Shown in pieces: positions 17,790 through 25,997 of a stretch of DNA of 64,000 bases. The stretch is from Verrucomicrobiota bacterium (lineage in GTDB: Bacteria > Verrucomicrobiota > Verrucomicrobiia > Opitutales > Opitutaceae), in the NCBI GenBank assembly GCA_023432225.1, contig JAEYUW010000033.1, forward strand, positions 1-64,000, read 5' to 3'. The notes beneath the pieces are model-generated. The model saw only the letters and a program-made list of their open reading frames with translations, was not told the origin of the DNA and did no database searches. The stretch's first letter is position 1. Each line of letters opens with the position of its first letter. Position numbers and translations under genes: made by a program.

Positions 17790-19138
17790 ACTTGGATCAG
17801 CTACGGGCTCTCTTCGTGGCATTCGGCTGTCGAAAGCTCTACGCGAAGCAGCTCGCGACGAACGACAACTCGAAAAACCAAGTCTATTTTGCAGGCGCAG
17901 TCGAAGTGCTCAACGCGCTGCCAAGTCGCCAGATCTTCGCAGAGAACACCGCGAGAGGGCCGAGCTTCAAGGCACTTCTCGACTTCGGGTGGCTTGATGA
18001 TGACGGCAAGGTTGCCGAAGCTCCTGAAGCAAAGCTCATCCTCTATTCCCAGTATCCCGAGGTTCGGTTTTCAGGGTTTCTCCAAAGATGCAAAGCAGGA
18101 CCAAGCGTGCTGATGGCCGATCGACAGCGAGCGGAAAAATTGCCTGCCGCCATTCGTGAATCGCTGATTGACCGGGTCCTGTTTCTTGGGGTCACGAAGG
18201 ACAAACGGGTATTGGGATACGTCGCAGCGGGGAATTCAACGGTCGCAGCGGAATTCAGAGTGGGTTCATTTCCGACGGCGTTTGTTGTTTTCCAAGATAT
18301 TCCGCTCGCCGAAGAACTCAGCGGAACCGAAAGCCGGAAGCGGCTGCTCTACGCGTTGGGTCGTATCCATCGGAAGGGCTGGATCGAATCGAAACAGCTC
18401 CATAAGGACGGCACCATCAAGCCCTGCACCGCACCACAGTGCGGCGGCTTCACCTTGGAAGCAGAACTCGGAATTCCCAAAAATAGCGACGCAGAGCCGG
18501 ACTTCCTCGGTTGGGAAGTGAAACAGTTCGCTGTGGATGATTTTGCCAAGGTCGAGTCCTCCAAGCCCATAACGCTACTGACACCAGAGCCAGATGGTGG
18601 ATTCTACAAAGACGCGGATGTAGAAGAGTTCGTCCGGAAATTCGGCTATGCCGATAAGAAAGGGCGCGCCGATCGGATCAATTTTGGAGGACGCCATTTC
18701 GCCGGAAAGGTATGCGCTGCGACGCAGCTCGCCCTAAGATTGGACGGCTACGATCTCGACTCAGCCAAAATTCTGGACGCTTGCGGGAAAATTTCGCTCG
18801 TCTCGGTTGATGGCGAAATCGCAGCCTCGTGGTCGTTCCCCAAGCTTTTCGAACATTGGGCCCAGAAGCATTCCAAGGCCGTCTACGTGCCGTCCCAACG
18901 GCGCATCGAAACAAAATGGGAATACTGCTACGGCGACAAAGTCCGCTTGGCTGAAGGCACGGATTCCCTGCTTTTGCTCAAGGCCTTCGCGGCGGGTGCG
19001 ATGTATTATGATCCCGGAATCAAAATCGAGAACGCCTCAATGGAGAAGGTGAAACCGAAGAAGCGAAGCCAGTTCAGAGTCGCTTCACGCGACTTGGGAT
19101 CGCTCTATGCCTCGATCGATACGGTCGAGGTGCTTTAA
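17786..19138 (+). CDS. MvaI/BcnI-family type II restriction endonuclease
   Basis: A 450-residue endonuclease. The PD-(D/E)xK core is visible as GGFTLEAELGIPKNSD followed by PDFLGWEVKQ. Catalytic candidates are E225, D239, E244 and K246. This pattern (a Thr-Leu-Glu-Ala helix, then a glycine-tryptophan-Glu-x-Lys strand) is typical of MvaI/BcnI enzymes, which cut CCWGG or CCSGG as monomers. The N-terminal 190 residues are longer than in the minimal enzymes and may aid recognition. The gene overlaps the methyltransferase by 4 bp and precedes vsr by 3 bp, so expression follows protection in the operon. Codon use is less GC-rich than the host genes around it. Exact specificity remains to be shown. 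Confidence 0.9.
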   Translation: MNLDQLRALFVAFGCRKLYAKQLATNDNSKNQVYFAGAVEVLNALPSRQIFAENTARGPSFKALLDFGWLDDDGKVAEAPEAKLILYSQYPEVRFSGFLQRCKAGPSVLMADRQRAEKLPAAIRESLIDRVLFLGVTKDKRVLGYVAAGNSTVAAEFRVGSFPTAFVVFQDIPLAEELSGTESRKRLLYALGRIHRKGWIESKQLHKDGTIKPCTAPQCGGFTLEAELGIPKNSDAEPDFLGWEVKQFAVDDFAKVESSKPITLLTPEPDGGFYKDADVEEFVRKFGYADKKGRADRINFGGRHFAGKVCAATQLALRLDGYDLDSAKILDACGKISLVSVDGEIAASWSFPKLFEHWAQKHSKAVYVPSQRRIETKWEYCYGDKVRLAEGTDSLLLLKAFAAGAMYYDPGIKIENASMEKVKPKKRSQFRVASRDLGSLYASIDTVEVL

Positions 19139-19141
19139 GAA

Positions 19142-19615
19142 ATGTCCGACGTATTCACCCGCGCCAAAAGAAGCTCTGTGATGGCGAAGATTCGAGGCTC
19201 GGGAAACAAGGGAACGGAGCTTCGACTTCTTCGATTTTTTGCCAGCAATAAAATCACAGGCTGGTGCAGAGGCTCAAAGCTACTAGGTCGGCCGGATTTT
19301 GTGTTTCGTGCCACCCGACAGGCCGTCTTCGTCGACGGCTGCTTCTGGCACGGCTGCCCGAAACACGCCACGCAACCGAAAGCCAACGCCGCATTCTGGG
19401 CCGCGAAGCTGGCCGGCAACAAAGCCCGCGACCGCCGCGTGAACCGCGAACTTCGTGCGCTGGGCTGGAAGGTCATCCGCATCTGGGAACACGAGCTCAC
19501 GCGCCGCAACGAGCGCCGCTTGCTCGTCCGGCTGCAACGGCTCGGTCTGACCGGATCGCGGATTGGTGCTCCGATTACTTCTCCGTCCATCCGTTCATCC
19601 TCAATTCAGCACTGA
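19142..19615 (+). CDS. vsr: Very short patch repair endonuclease (Vsr)
   Basis: Nicks 5' of the T in T:G mismatches left by deamination of methyl-cytosine in the methyltransferase target. Family signatures are present: SSVMAKIRGSGNKGTELRL with E26, LLGRPDFVF with catalytic D52, VFVDGCFWHGCPKH (H70; zinc residues such as C67 and C72), then NRELRALGWKVIRIWEHEL. It ends the restriction-modification operon. The gene is a mosaic. The 5' part up to about codon 60 is AT-richer (27 of 60 bases G+C at 19201-19260) than the rest (43 of 60 at 19381-19440). The last 15 or so residues extend past the family domain into an intergenic repeat. Confidence 0.93.
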   Translation: MSDVFTRAKRSSVMAKIRGSGNKGTELRLLRFFASNKITGWCRGSKLLGRPDFVFRATRQAVFVDGCFWHGCPKHATQPKANAAFWAAKLAGNKARDRRVNRELRALGWKVIRIWEHELTRRNERRLLVRLQRLGLTGSRIGAPITSPSIRSSSIQH

Positions 19616-20082
19616 GAACCACGGATTTCGCGGATGGCTCGGATAGTTCAAAACACCGGCGTCGCGGACGTTTCACACGCGAGATGACCTCCAACGGTAG
19701 CGCGCACGTCCCCGATACAAACCCATCCGTGCAATCGGTGTGATCCGTGGTGAATTCTTGCGCGGAGTTTTGTTCATCCAACCGCGAGATCGGTCCACGC
19801 CGGGAGCGCTCACTTCCTTTTCCCATCAAGCCTTCCACCCTTTGCGCCGATACATTTCCTGTCCGCCGGTTCTTTCAGGAATCTCCTCAGGCATTCTATT
19901 CCGATACATGCCGCTGCGACCACGCCTCAGTAGTCCCACTCCCTCCGCGGAGCTTAAACGGTGACGAATGTCGGTCGCTAGGGCTCGGCCACCGAATTGG
20001 TCGACTGGCTTGAACGAACCGGCGGACCCTTTTCTCCCCACCTGCGACCGCCGCGCGGTCCCGCGTGCCGCACCCGCAGTTT
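19616..20082. other. Gap without a gene; carries an ACCACGGAT/ATCCGTGGT repeat
   Basis: I see no convincing gene here. A 9-bp inverted repeat, ACCACGGAT (19618-19626) and ATCCGTGGT (19743-19751), brackets about 116 bp that also contain internal near-copies (ATCCGTGCAATCGGTGTG). Elements of this look are scattered in many bacterial genomes and give spurious reading frames rich in Thr-Asp-His. The rest, up to the GT-C-like gene's 3' end, shows no recognisable feature. Confidence 0.6.
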
Positions 20083-21726
20083 TCAGGGCCGCTCCTGCAC
20101 GCTGAAAACCGCCCCCACGCCAAGAATCCAGCGCTCGAAATGCAGCCGGTCCGGCAGATCGCCCACCTGCTCGGACGACACCGGAAACCACAACGCCACA
20201 CCCTCCGCCGGCGGCGCGGCCCGGAAGATTCCGCTGTTGCCCGACCACATCGGCAGAAACACATCGCAGCGTCGCAGACTCTCGGCCGTGCGCGCCTCCT
20301 CCCACGGACGCACGAACGCGGGCAAAAACCACCAGTGCCGCCCTTCCGGTCGCTGCAGCGCGAAGAAATAATACACGCCGCCCCCGGCGACCATCACCGC
20401 CGCACGCGGCCGCCGATGCTCGTGCCGCGGTCGAGGCAGTTCGGCCAGCGTCTGTTCCAACGCGCCAAACATGCGCTGCTCGGGACCAACCAGCCACAAG
20501 CGCTGACCGTTCGGCATCACACCCAACGCACCGTCGGATGAAAGCTCGTTGCGCAGGTAACCCATCCACGCGCTGGCGTTGCCCACGGCCATCGCCAGCG
20601 CCGCCGCGCCCGCCAGCACCCGCCAGCGGCGCGACAGCCCCGACCACGCCAACGGCAACGCCGCCCCGATGAGCCACAGATGCCCCGCCACGTGATAGCC
20701 GGACCGAAAGAGCACCGCCCATGCGACGAGGAAATACAGCGGAAACACGAGCAACGCCACCGGCGCGGCATTCGACTCGTCCTTCACGCCGCGTCCCACC
20801 AGCCGCGAAAAAAACGCCACGGCCACGCCCGACGCCACCACCATGGGCAACCACCGCACCAGCGCGTCCGACACGCCGTCGATGTCCGGCCGGCGACTCG
20901 CGAACGTCTGCCGATAGTGCTCGGTCATGAAGCTCGGCCACAGTTGATCCATCCACGCCGCCCCGGGCAGCCGCGGCGCGAGCCACCCCGCGTAGCTCGC
21001 CAGCACGATCGCGTAAGCGCCACCGATCAGCGCGAGCTGCATCGTCCGCTCCCGCCAGCTCCGCCCCGGCATCGACGCCACCCACAGCACGCCGGCCACC
21101 AACCCCGCCACGAGATGCGGACCGAAGCGCACCAGTTGCAGCAACCCCAGCAGGAGCCCGAGGCCGAGCGCGCCACGTCCATCCCGCGCCGGACGCGCCA
21201 GCAACAGCGCGACCGTTGCCAGCATCACGGCTTCGACCGCGGAGTGCGGGCCGTTGTTGAAGCCACGCAGCAACAGGTGAGTCATCACCGGCAGCAGCAC
21301 GCATACGCCGCCCAGCCACGCCCGCCCGAATCCGATCACGCGGCTCGCCAACTCCACGATCACGGCCCACGCGAAAATCACCGCCACGCCCAACGCCAGC
21401 ACCAGCGTCACCGGCGAATTGCCCAGCACCTTCGCGAACGCGGCGAACCACGCGATCGCCAGCGGACCGTATTGCCACGCGACGTCGCGATAGAGCACCT
21501 CGCCGCGCTCGAGACAATCGATCACGTAGAGGAACGAGCCTTGGTCGTAGTAAATGAACCGCGTCGCGTTGAGCGTGTGGCCGGGAAAAAACGCAAACTG
21601 CGCGATCAGCCACATCGCCCCGGTGAGCCCCAGCAACGCCGCACGCCCGACCGGATTCGCTGCCCACCGCGCGAGTCCTGCGCGCGGAGCCCCGGCCGCG
21701 AGTTCCGGCATGTCACTCCCGCCCAT
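20083..21726 (-). CDS. Polytopic membrane protein, GT-C glycosyltransferase-like
   Basis: A 547-residue protein with about ten hydrophobic segments. A first transmembrane helix is followed by an extracytoplasmic loop with FIYYDQGSFLYVIDCLERGE and RDVAWQYGPLA. An acidic residue in the first loop and a QYGPL-like motif are typical of GT-C enzymes that use lipid-linked sugars. A soluble C-terminal region (about 430-547) follows the last membrane segment. No close family name can be assigned, and the substrate is unknown. The start overlaps the end of the ABM-domain gene by 14 bp, so the two are probably co-expressed. Confidence 0.65.
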   Translation of the reverse strand: MGGSDMPELAAGAPRAGLARWAANPVGRAALLGLTGAMWLIAQFAFFPGHTLNATRFIYYDQGSFLYVIDCLERGEVLYRDVAWQYGPLAIAWFAAFAKVLGNSPVTLVLALGVAVIFAWAVIVELASRVIGFGRAWLGGVCVLLPVMTHLLLRGFNNGPHSAVEAVMLATVALLLARPARDGRGALGLGLLLGLLQLVRFGPHLVAGLVAGVLWVASMPGRSWRERTMQLALIGGAYAIVLASYAGWLAPRLPGAAWMDQLWPSFMTEHYRQTFASRRPDIDGVSDALVRWLPMVVASGVAVAFFSRLVGRGVKDESNAAPVALLVFPLYFLVAWAVLFRSGYHVAGHLWLIGAALPLAWSGLSRRWRVLAGAAALAMAVGNASAWMGYLRNELSSDGALGVMPNGQRLWLVGPEQRMFGALEQTLAELPRPRHEHRRPRAAVMVAGGGVYYFFALQRPEGRHWWFLPAFVRPWEEARTAESLRRCDVFLPMWSGNSGIFRAAPPAEGVALWFPVSSEQVGDLPDRLHFERWILGVGAVFSVQERP

Positions 21727-22318
21727 AGCGGCGCTCTTCGCCGAGCTGCGGCTGCACCGGCGGCTGCAGCCAGCGCGCCGCCGCGCGGACGAGGAGCGGC
21801 ATCAACAGCCACGTCAGCAGCGCGACGACGCCCGCTGTCACGACGCCGGTGAACAGCACCGCGGGCAACGTCGCACCGAGGAGCGGCTGCAAGCACACGC
21901 GCACCGCGAGCGTCGCCGGCCAGACCGCGAGCCACGTCAGTAGCGCCATCTTCCAGCGCGCCGGAGCGCTCTGCGGCGAGCGGAACCACGCCTCCATTCC
22001 GTGCAGCTGCCGCGAGGTCCAGTCATCCTCGGCGAACGGCGCCACCGTCTTGTTCCACTCGTGAAACAGCGGCGAAGCGTAGAACGCATCGCGATCCCGC
22101 ACGCTCGCGAACGTCCGCAAGATGCCGAACTCCCGCGAGCCTGATCCCGGCGGCGGCACGATCATGCTCGCGCCCAGCACGCCCTCGTGCGCGAACGAAC
22201 TCTGGAAAAATCTCCTCAACGCGTCCTGATACTGCGCCTCGCAGCCGGGCCGCACGCGCCGCGTGATCACGACGTGGATCGGCCCGTCGCCCCGGATCGA
22301 GCGTTCATCGACATTCAT
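21713..22318 (-). CDS. ABM-domain protein with C-terminal membrane helices
   Basis: The N-terminal 100 residues match the antibiotic biosynthesis monooxygenase fold (HVVITRRVRPGCEAQYQDAL at the start, FGILRTFASVRDRDAFYAS and a final EWNKTVAPF). Two transmembrane segments follow (about 125-145 and 152-175) and the protein ends in a basic tail. Membrane-anchored ABM proteins of this type are common and mostly uncharacterised. A quinone- or heme-related redox role is possible but not shown. It is the first gene of a two-gene unit with the GT-C-like protein. Confidence 0.8.
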   Translation of the reverse strand: MNVDERSIRGDGPIHVVITRRVRPGCEAQYQDALRRFFQSSFAHEGVLGASMIVPPPGSGSREFGILRTFASVRDRDAFYASPLFHEWNKTVAPFAEDDWTSRQLHGMEAWFRSPQSAPARWKMALLTWLAVWPATLAVRVCLQPLLGATLPAVLFTGVVTAGVVALLTWLLMPLLVRAAARWLQPPVQPQLGEERRYGRE

Positions 22319-22531
22319 CGGCGGACTCCTGCTTGGCTTATGTGCACGGTGCGCTAACTGCCGCAGTTTGCGCGCGCCGCCAAGGCAGAAGCCGCCGCCA
22401 AATTTCCCCCGCCATCCGTTTGTTGACTCTGTCTTCCCTCCTCAGTCCTCCGTATCGCGGTCTCCGAAATTACAGCGTGCGTTCCGCACGCCGCGTGGTT
22501 CTCTTCCGCGCACCCCACCCCTCCACGCCCC

Positions 22532-23077
22532 ATGAGCCGCTCCGCGCCCCTGAGCTCGTTCCGTGTCCGTCCGCGCTTTTCCGAGATCGTGCCGTCGTCG
22601 CGCGACGAGACCCGCCGCGCCATTCTGGCTTCGTTGACCGCCGAACCCGCCGGCACGTTCGAGCTGCGCCCGTTCCATGAATTCATCGGCATCCACATCG
22701 CCGAGGGAGCGCGGCGTTACTATTCACCGCGCGTGATGCTCAGCCTCTACGAATGGCCGGAGGGCGGCACGCTGGTCGAAGGCACCTACGGCCCGGAAAT
22801 CGAAGTGTGGTCGATCTTCCTCTACGGCTACATCGGCACCGGCATGCTCGGCACGCTCTCGGCAATCTACGGCGGCGCGCAACGGTTCATCGATCAGGAG
22901 CCGTGGGCCTTCTACGTTACCGGCTGGATGGCGGTGATCGCGTGCGCGCTCTACCTCGCCGCGCAACTCGGGCAAAAATTCGCCGCGCACCACACCTATC
23001 AACTGCACGAAGCCTGCGAACGCGCGCTCACGCCCCTCCGCGCCACGCAGGCGCTGAGTGCACCGGCCAGCGCATAG
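22532..23077 (+). CDS. Conserved membrane protein of unknown function
   Basis: A 181-residue protein. A soluble N-terminal half (about 1-88, with RPFHEFIGIHIAEGARRYYS and LYEWPEGGTLVEGTYGPEIE) precedes two hydrophobic segments (about 90-112 and 124-145) and a short helical tail. The regular strand pattern and the host-like codon use support a real gene. I do not recognise a family. It stands alone, convergent with the YbaK-like gene. Confidence 0.6.
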   Translation: MSRSAPLSSFRVRPRFSEIVPSSRDETRRAILASLTAEPAGTFELRPFHEFIGIHIAEGARRYYSPRVMLSLYEWPEGGTLVEGTYGPEIEVWSIFLYGYIGTGMLGTLSAIYGGAQRFIDQEPWAFYVTGWMAVIACALYLAAQLGQKFAAHHTYQLHEACERALTPLRATQALSAPASA

Positions 23078-23119
23078 CTGCCGCCGGTGCACCGCGCGAG
23101 AGGCACGGACCGACACCGC

Positions 23120-23584
23120 TCAGGTGGTCACGAAGTCGAGCACCAAGGGTTTCACCAACCGGTCGAAGTCAGCGTAACTCATCTTGATGATCTCGGTGTG
23201 CGAGCCGGCGTTGAACGCGATCTCCTTCTCCTCCGCGAGCAGGCTGCTCACGTAGACGCGCATGCCGTAGAGATTGCCAAACGGCGGCATGGCGCCGAGC
23301 TCGCAATCCGGGAAGCGATCGCGGAACTCGGCCTCCGTCGCGAGACGCAGGTGCGTCGTGTCGAGCATTTCACGCAGGTCGTTCAGCAACACGCGACGGC
23401 TCGCCGGCAACACGATCATGACCATCTCGTCCTCGATCACGACGATGACAGTTTTCGCGAAGTCGCGACCGGACACATGCGCCGATTGCGCGACCTCGGC
23501 AGCGGTGAACGCCGGCGAGTGCCGGAGGCTCACGTAACGGACCAGATGCAGGTCCAGGAATTCCCTGACTTTGGCGGCTGGCAT
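23120..23584 (-). CDS. YbaK/ProX-type aminoacyl-tRNA deacylase domain protein
   Basis: A 154-residue single-domain protein of the YbaK/prolyl-tRNA-editing fold. Visible family features are AKTVIVVIEDEMVMIVLPAS with the conserved lysine, then LGAMPPFGNLYGMRVYVSSL (the GxxPPFG signature), and FNAGSHTEIIKMSYADF. Free-standing members hydrolyse mischarged tRNAs. I chose ATG 23584 because a strong ribosome binding site (GAGGAGGAG) lies just upstream on the minus strand. The residues further upstream are non-homologous. Confidence 0.9.
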   Translation of the reverse strand: MPAAKVREFLDLHLVRYVSLRHSPAFTAAEVAQSAHVSGRDFAKTVIVVIEDEMVMIVLPASRRVLLNDLREMLDTTHLRLATEAEFRDRFPDCELGAMPPFGNLYGMRVYVSSLLAEEKEIAFNAGSHTEIIKMSYADFDRLVKPLVLDFVTT

Positions 23585-23933
23585 GACTCCTCCTCGTTTT
23601 GAGTGCAGGTGCGGGACTGGCGCCGCAAGAGCGCCGTGGGCCGATTGGCGGGAGTTTACGTCCGCTGGAGCTGAAAACAAAGACGCGAAATCGCTCCCGG
23701 CAAAAATCGCTCCGCGCACCACCTCCGCGCTACTTGCCGGCATGCGGGCGCGCCCAGCCCGATCCACGCCAACCTCGCCTGCCACGACGCCACCTCCGCC
23801 GGTTCCGCCGGAGAGGCCGAGGCCGAGCGAGGCAGCCCCGAGCAAGTCCTGACAAGCACGCCGCATCGGCGGGGGCGTTTGTCTCCCGTCACCCTCCCGC
23901 CCGCACCGCTCCATCCCACCTCGGGCCGGTCAT
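23585..23933. other. Gap without a confirmed gene
   Basis: About 350 bp lie between the YbaK-like gene and the methyltransferase, both on the minus strand. Short open frames exist on both strands, but none has a recognisable domain or convincing start. A plus-strand hairpin with a T-run sits at the far end (23923-23950), so an untranslated plus-strand transcript is possible. Confidence 0.5.
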
Positions 23934-23950
23934 TCAGACCGGCCCTTTTT
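23923..23950 (+). terminator. Plus-strand intrinsic terminator without an obvious gene
   Basis: GGGCCGGTC (23923-23931), a 5-nt loop, GACCGGCCC (23937-23945), then five T residues. It is directed rightward, but the flanking genes on both sides run leftward. It overlaps the last bases of the methyltransferase gene. Confidence 0.75.
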
Positions 23951-24566
23951 CGTCGTGCGGTTCGCTCATCATCTGCGCGACGAAATACACGTGCGACTCC
24001 GGCCACTGATCGAACTCGAAGTGTCGCAGCACGGCCCCAGCCTCACACAAGGTGCGCAGGATGTTCGGGATGCCCGGGGCGGCGTGATACAGAGGCACAC
24101 CGTGGCACGGATTCGTCACCTCGTTCGGTTCCGCCAGGCCGCCGCTGGTGAACACCAGCACGCCCCCCGGTTCGAGCGCCGCGCAGAGTTTCGCGATCAC
24201 CGCCAGCTGCCGATCGAGCGGCACGTGCCAGATGCTGTCCCACGCCGTGATGAACGTGTAGCGTCGCGGCGGCGTCCATTCGCAGATGTCCGCCTGATGA
24301 AACGTCAGTCCCGGCTGCGCGCGCCGCGCCAATTCGAGCATGCGCGGCGAAATGTCGACTCCCTCGACCGCGAACCCCTGCCCCATCAGCCATGCACGCA
24401 ACCGCGGATTCGCGCCGCAGCCGACATCGAGCGCCGCGCCGCGCCGCGCCCCGAGGAACGCGAGCGCCCGCGCGTGCGCCGCGATGCCATTGGTCGCGGG
24501 AAACCCTGCATCGGCCCAGTGATGCCCGATGAGGTCGTAGACGGCGGCGGTTTCGCGCGGCTCCAT
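23934..24566 (-). CDS. Class I SAM-dependent methyltransferase
   Basis: A 210-residue Rossmann-fold methyltransferase. Motif I is LDVGCGANPRL, followed by VEGVDISPRMLELARRAQP (motif II acidic residue), FHQADICEWTPP, FITAWDSIWHVPL and LEPGGVLVFTSGG. The start MEPRETAAVYDLIGHHW is typical of small-molecule methyltransferases in which the N-terminal helix precedes the fold. The substrate cannot be predicted. It is divergent from the WYL regulator, with about 105 bp between starts. Confidence 0.88.
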   Translation of the reverse strand: MEPRETAAVYDLIGHHWADAGFPATNGIAAHARALAFLGARRGAALDVGCGANPRLRAWLMGQGFAVEGVDISPRMLELARRAQPGLTFHQADICEWTPPRRYTFITAWDSIWHVPLDRQLAVIAKLCAALEPGGVLVFTSGGLAEPNEVTNPCHGVPLYHAAPGIPNILRTLCEAGAVLRHFEFDQWPESHVYFVAQMMSEPHDEKGPV

Positions 24567-24671
24567 CCCGCGAGCAAATCCGCCGCCCCGCGCAGGCCAA
24601 GCGCGTTCGTGCCGCCCTTGCGCTTTGGCGGCGTTTCGTCTGATTCGACGCGCCCCGGCCTCTTCGGTCTC

Positions 24672-25682
24672 ATGTCGAAATCCCTGCCCTCCTCCCGTCC
24701 GCCCCTCGCGCGCATGCTGCGCATCCACGAAATTCTGCAGGACGGTCGCCAGACCAACTGCACGAAGCTCGCCGAGCAGCTGGAAGTGTCCACGAAAACG
24801 GTGATGCGCGACCTCGCGTTCATGCGCGATCAGCTCGACCTCCCGTGCGAATACGACCCGCAGACCTTCACCTGGCGCTACGCCTATCCGGTCAAAAATT
24901 TTCCGACCGTGCAGATCAGCGAAGGCGAGCTGCTCGCGCTGCTCGTCGCGCGCAAAGCACTCGAGCAATACCAAGGCACTCCCTACCACGATCAGCTCGC
25001 GCACGCCTTTGAGAAACTCTCGTCCGGCCTGAATGACCGCGTCAGTTTCTCACCCAGCGGCACGATGGGGAACATCTCGTTTCACCAGGCCGGCCTCGGC
25101 CGCTCCGATCTCAAGTTATTCGAGCGGCTCTCGCGCGCCGTGAACGCCTCCCACGAAGTGGCGTTCGACTACAAAAAGCCCGCGAGCAACGCCGTCGAGC
25201 ACCGGCGCGTGCAGCCCTACCACCTCGCGAACCGCGAGAGCGCCTGGTATCTCGTCGGCTACGATCTCGAGCGCGGTGCACTGCGCACCTTTTCGCTCGC
25301 GCGTATGAAATCCCTCGCGGTCAGCGAAAAGAAATTCACGCGACCGACGGATTTCTCGCCGGAGAAATTCTTCGGCAAGGCGTTCGGCGCCTTCGTCGGC
25401 ACCGGCGATTATCGCGTGACGATCCGCTTCAGCGCCGTCGCCGCCGATCAAATCCGCGAGCGATTCTGGCACGAGTCACAGGAGACGCGCGACCTCCCGG
25501 ACGGTGGTCTCGAGTTCACCGTGCAACTCGGCGGCCTCGACGAGATTCTGCGCTGGATTCTCGGCTGGGCGGGCGACGCGGAAGTCGTCGCGCCCCCGGA
25601 ACTTCGCGAACTCGTGCGCGCGAAAGCCGCCGCGATCACGGAGCGCTACGTGCCGGCGAAAAGCGCGCGCCGGCCCCGGTAG
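24672..25682 (+). CDS. WYL-domain transcriptional regulator (DeoR/HTH_11 type)
   Basis: A 336-residue regulator. The N-terminal winged helix is at about 15-70 (MLRIHEILQDGRQTNCTKLA, then VSTKTVMRDLAFMRDQL). The WYL domain is at about 155-240 (VQPYHLANRESAWYLVGYDL carries the W-Y-L-like core). The C-terminal extension ends in a Glu/Arg-rich helix. WYL domains bind nucleic acids or nucleotides and often control stress or defence genes. I chose ATG 24672 (MSKSLPSSRPPLARMLRIHE) because the upstream in-frame stretch is antisense to the methyltransferase. Its stop codon TAG is also the TAG of a REP-like GTAG. Confidence 0.9.
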   Translation: MSKSLPSSRPPLARMLRIHEILQDGRQTNCTKLAEQLEVSTKTVMRDLAFMRDQLDLPCEYDPQTFTWRYAYPVKNFPTVQISEGELLALLVARKALEQYQGTPYHDQLAHAFEKLSSGLNDRVSFSPSGTMGNISFHQAGLGRSDLKLFERLSRAVNASHEVAFDYKKPASNAVEHRRVQPYHLANRESAWYLVGYDLERGALRTFSLARMKSLAVSEKKFTRPTDFSPEKFFGKAFGAFVGTGDYRVTIRFSAVAADQIRERFWHESQETRDLPDGGLEFTVQLGGLDEILRWILGWAGDAEVVAPPELRELVRAKAAAITERYVPAKSARRPR

Positions 25683-25747
25683 GGCGAGTTCTCCGAACGA
25701 GCCGCCCCTCGATCTCGTGAGCAAGCCGGTTCGTTCGGAGAACTCGC
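25679..25747. repeat. REP-like hairpin fused to the WYL stop codon
   Basis: GTAG (25679-25682) includes the stop codon of the WYL gene. It leads into a perfect 17-bp stem (25684-25700 and 25731-25747) with a 30-nt loop. It may help to terminate or stabilise the WYL transcript. Confidence 0.75.
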
Positions 25748-25997
25748 TCAATCGGATGAAGTCAGCTCACGCGATCCAAAGGGAAAAGCCCCATTGGCCA
25801 GCCGACGTTCGCCCTGACGTGTCCGATCTACGTGTTCTATTCGCGCGCGTTTCTGACCGAGACGATGGCGCTCGCGTCTTCCGCGCGTCGTGATGGAGGC
25901 GATGACGTTCGAAACGCCCATCGTCTGTCTTCTGTAACGGCGGTCTATGACCGCCGAGACGCATCGATCGCGGTCCCAAACCGCCGCGATGAGGCGC
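25683..25997. other. Intergenic gap with two palindromic repeats
   Basis: No gene is visible in these 315 bp, which lie between the WYL gene and a convergent small gene. The gap contains the 17-bp hairpin just after the WYL stop and a REP-like element at 25932-25990. Confidence 0.6.
25932..25990. repeat. REP-like element with the GGCGGTC-TAT-GACCGCC hairpin
   Basis: CTGTAACGG runs into the hairpin at 25939-25955. The element shares its left half with 13074-13097 and 37837-37861. Its right half is degenerate (CCAAACCGCCGCGAT where the intact copy has CAGACCGCCGCTACAG). Confidence 0.75.

Noticed and set aside
19575..19838. Small minus-strand protein rich in Thr-Asp-His
   Set aside because: It is a translation of the ACCACGGAT-type repeat, a known source of spurious frames.
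23955..24671. A long N-terminal extension of the WYL regulator
   Set aside because: This stretch is antisense to the methyltransferase. The family start is at 24672.
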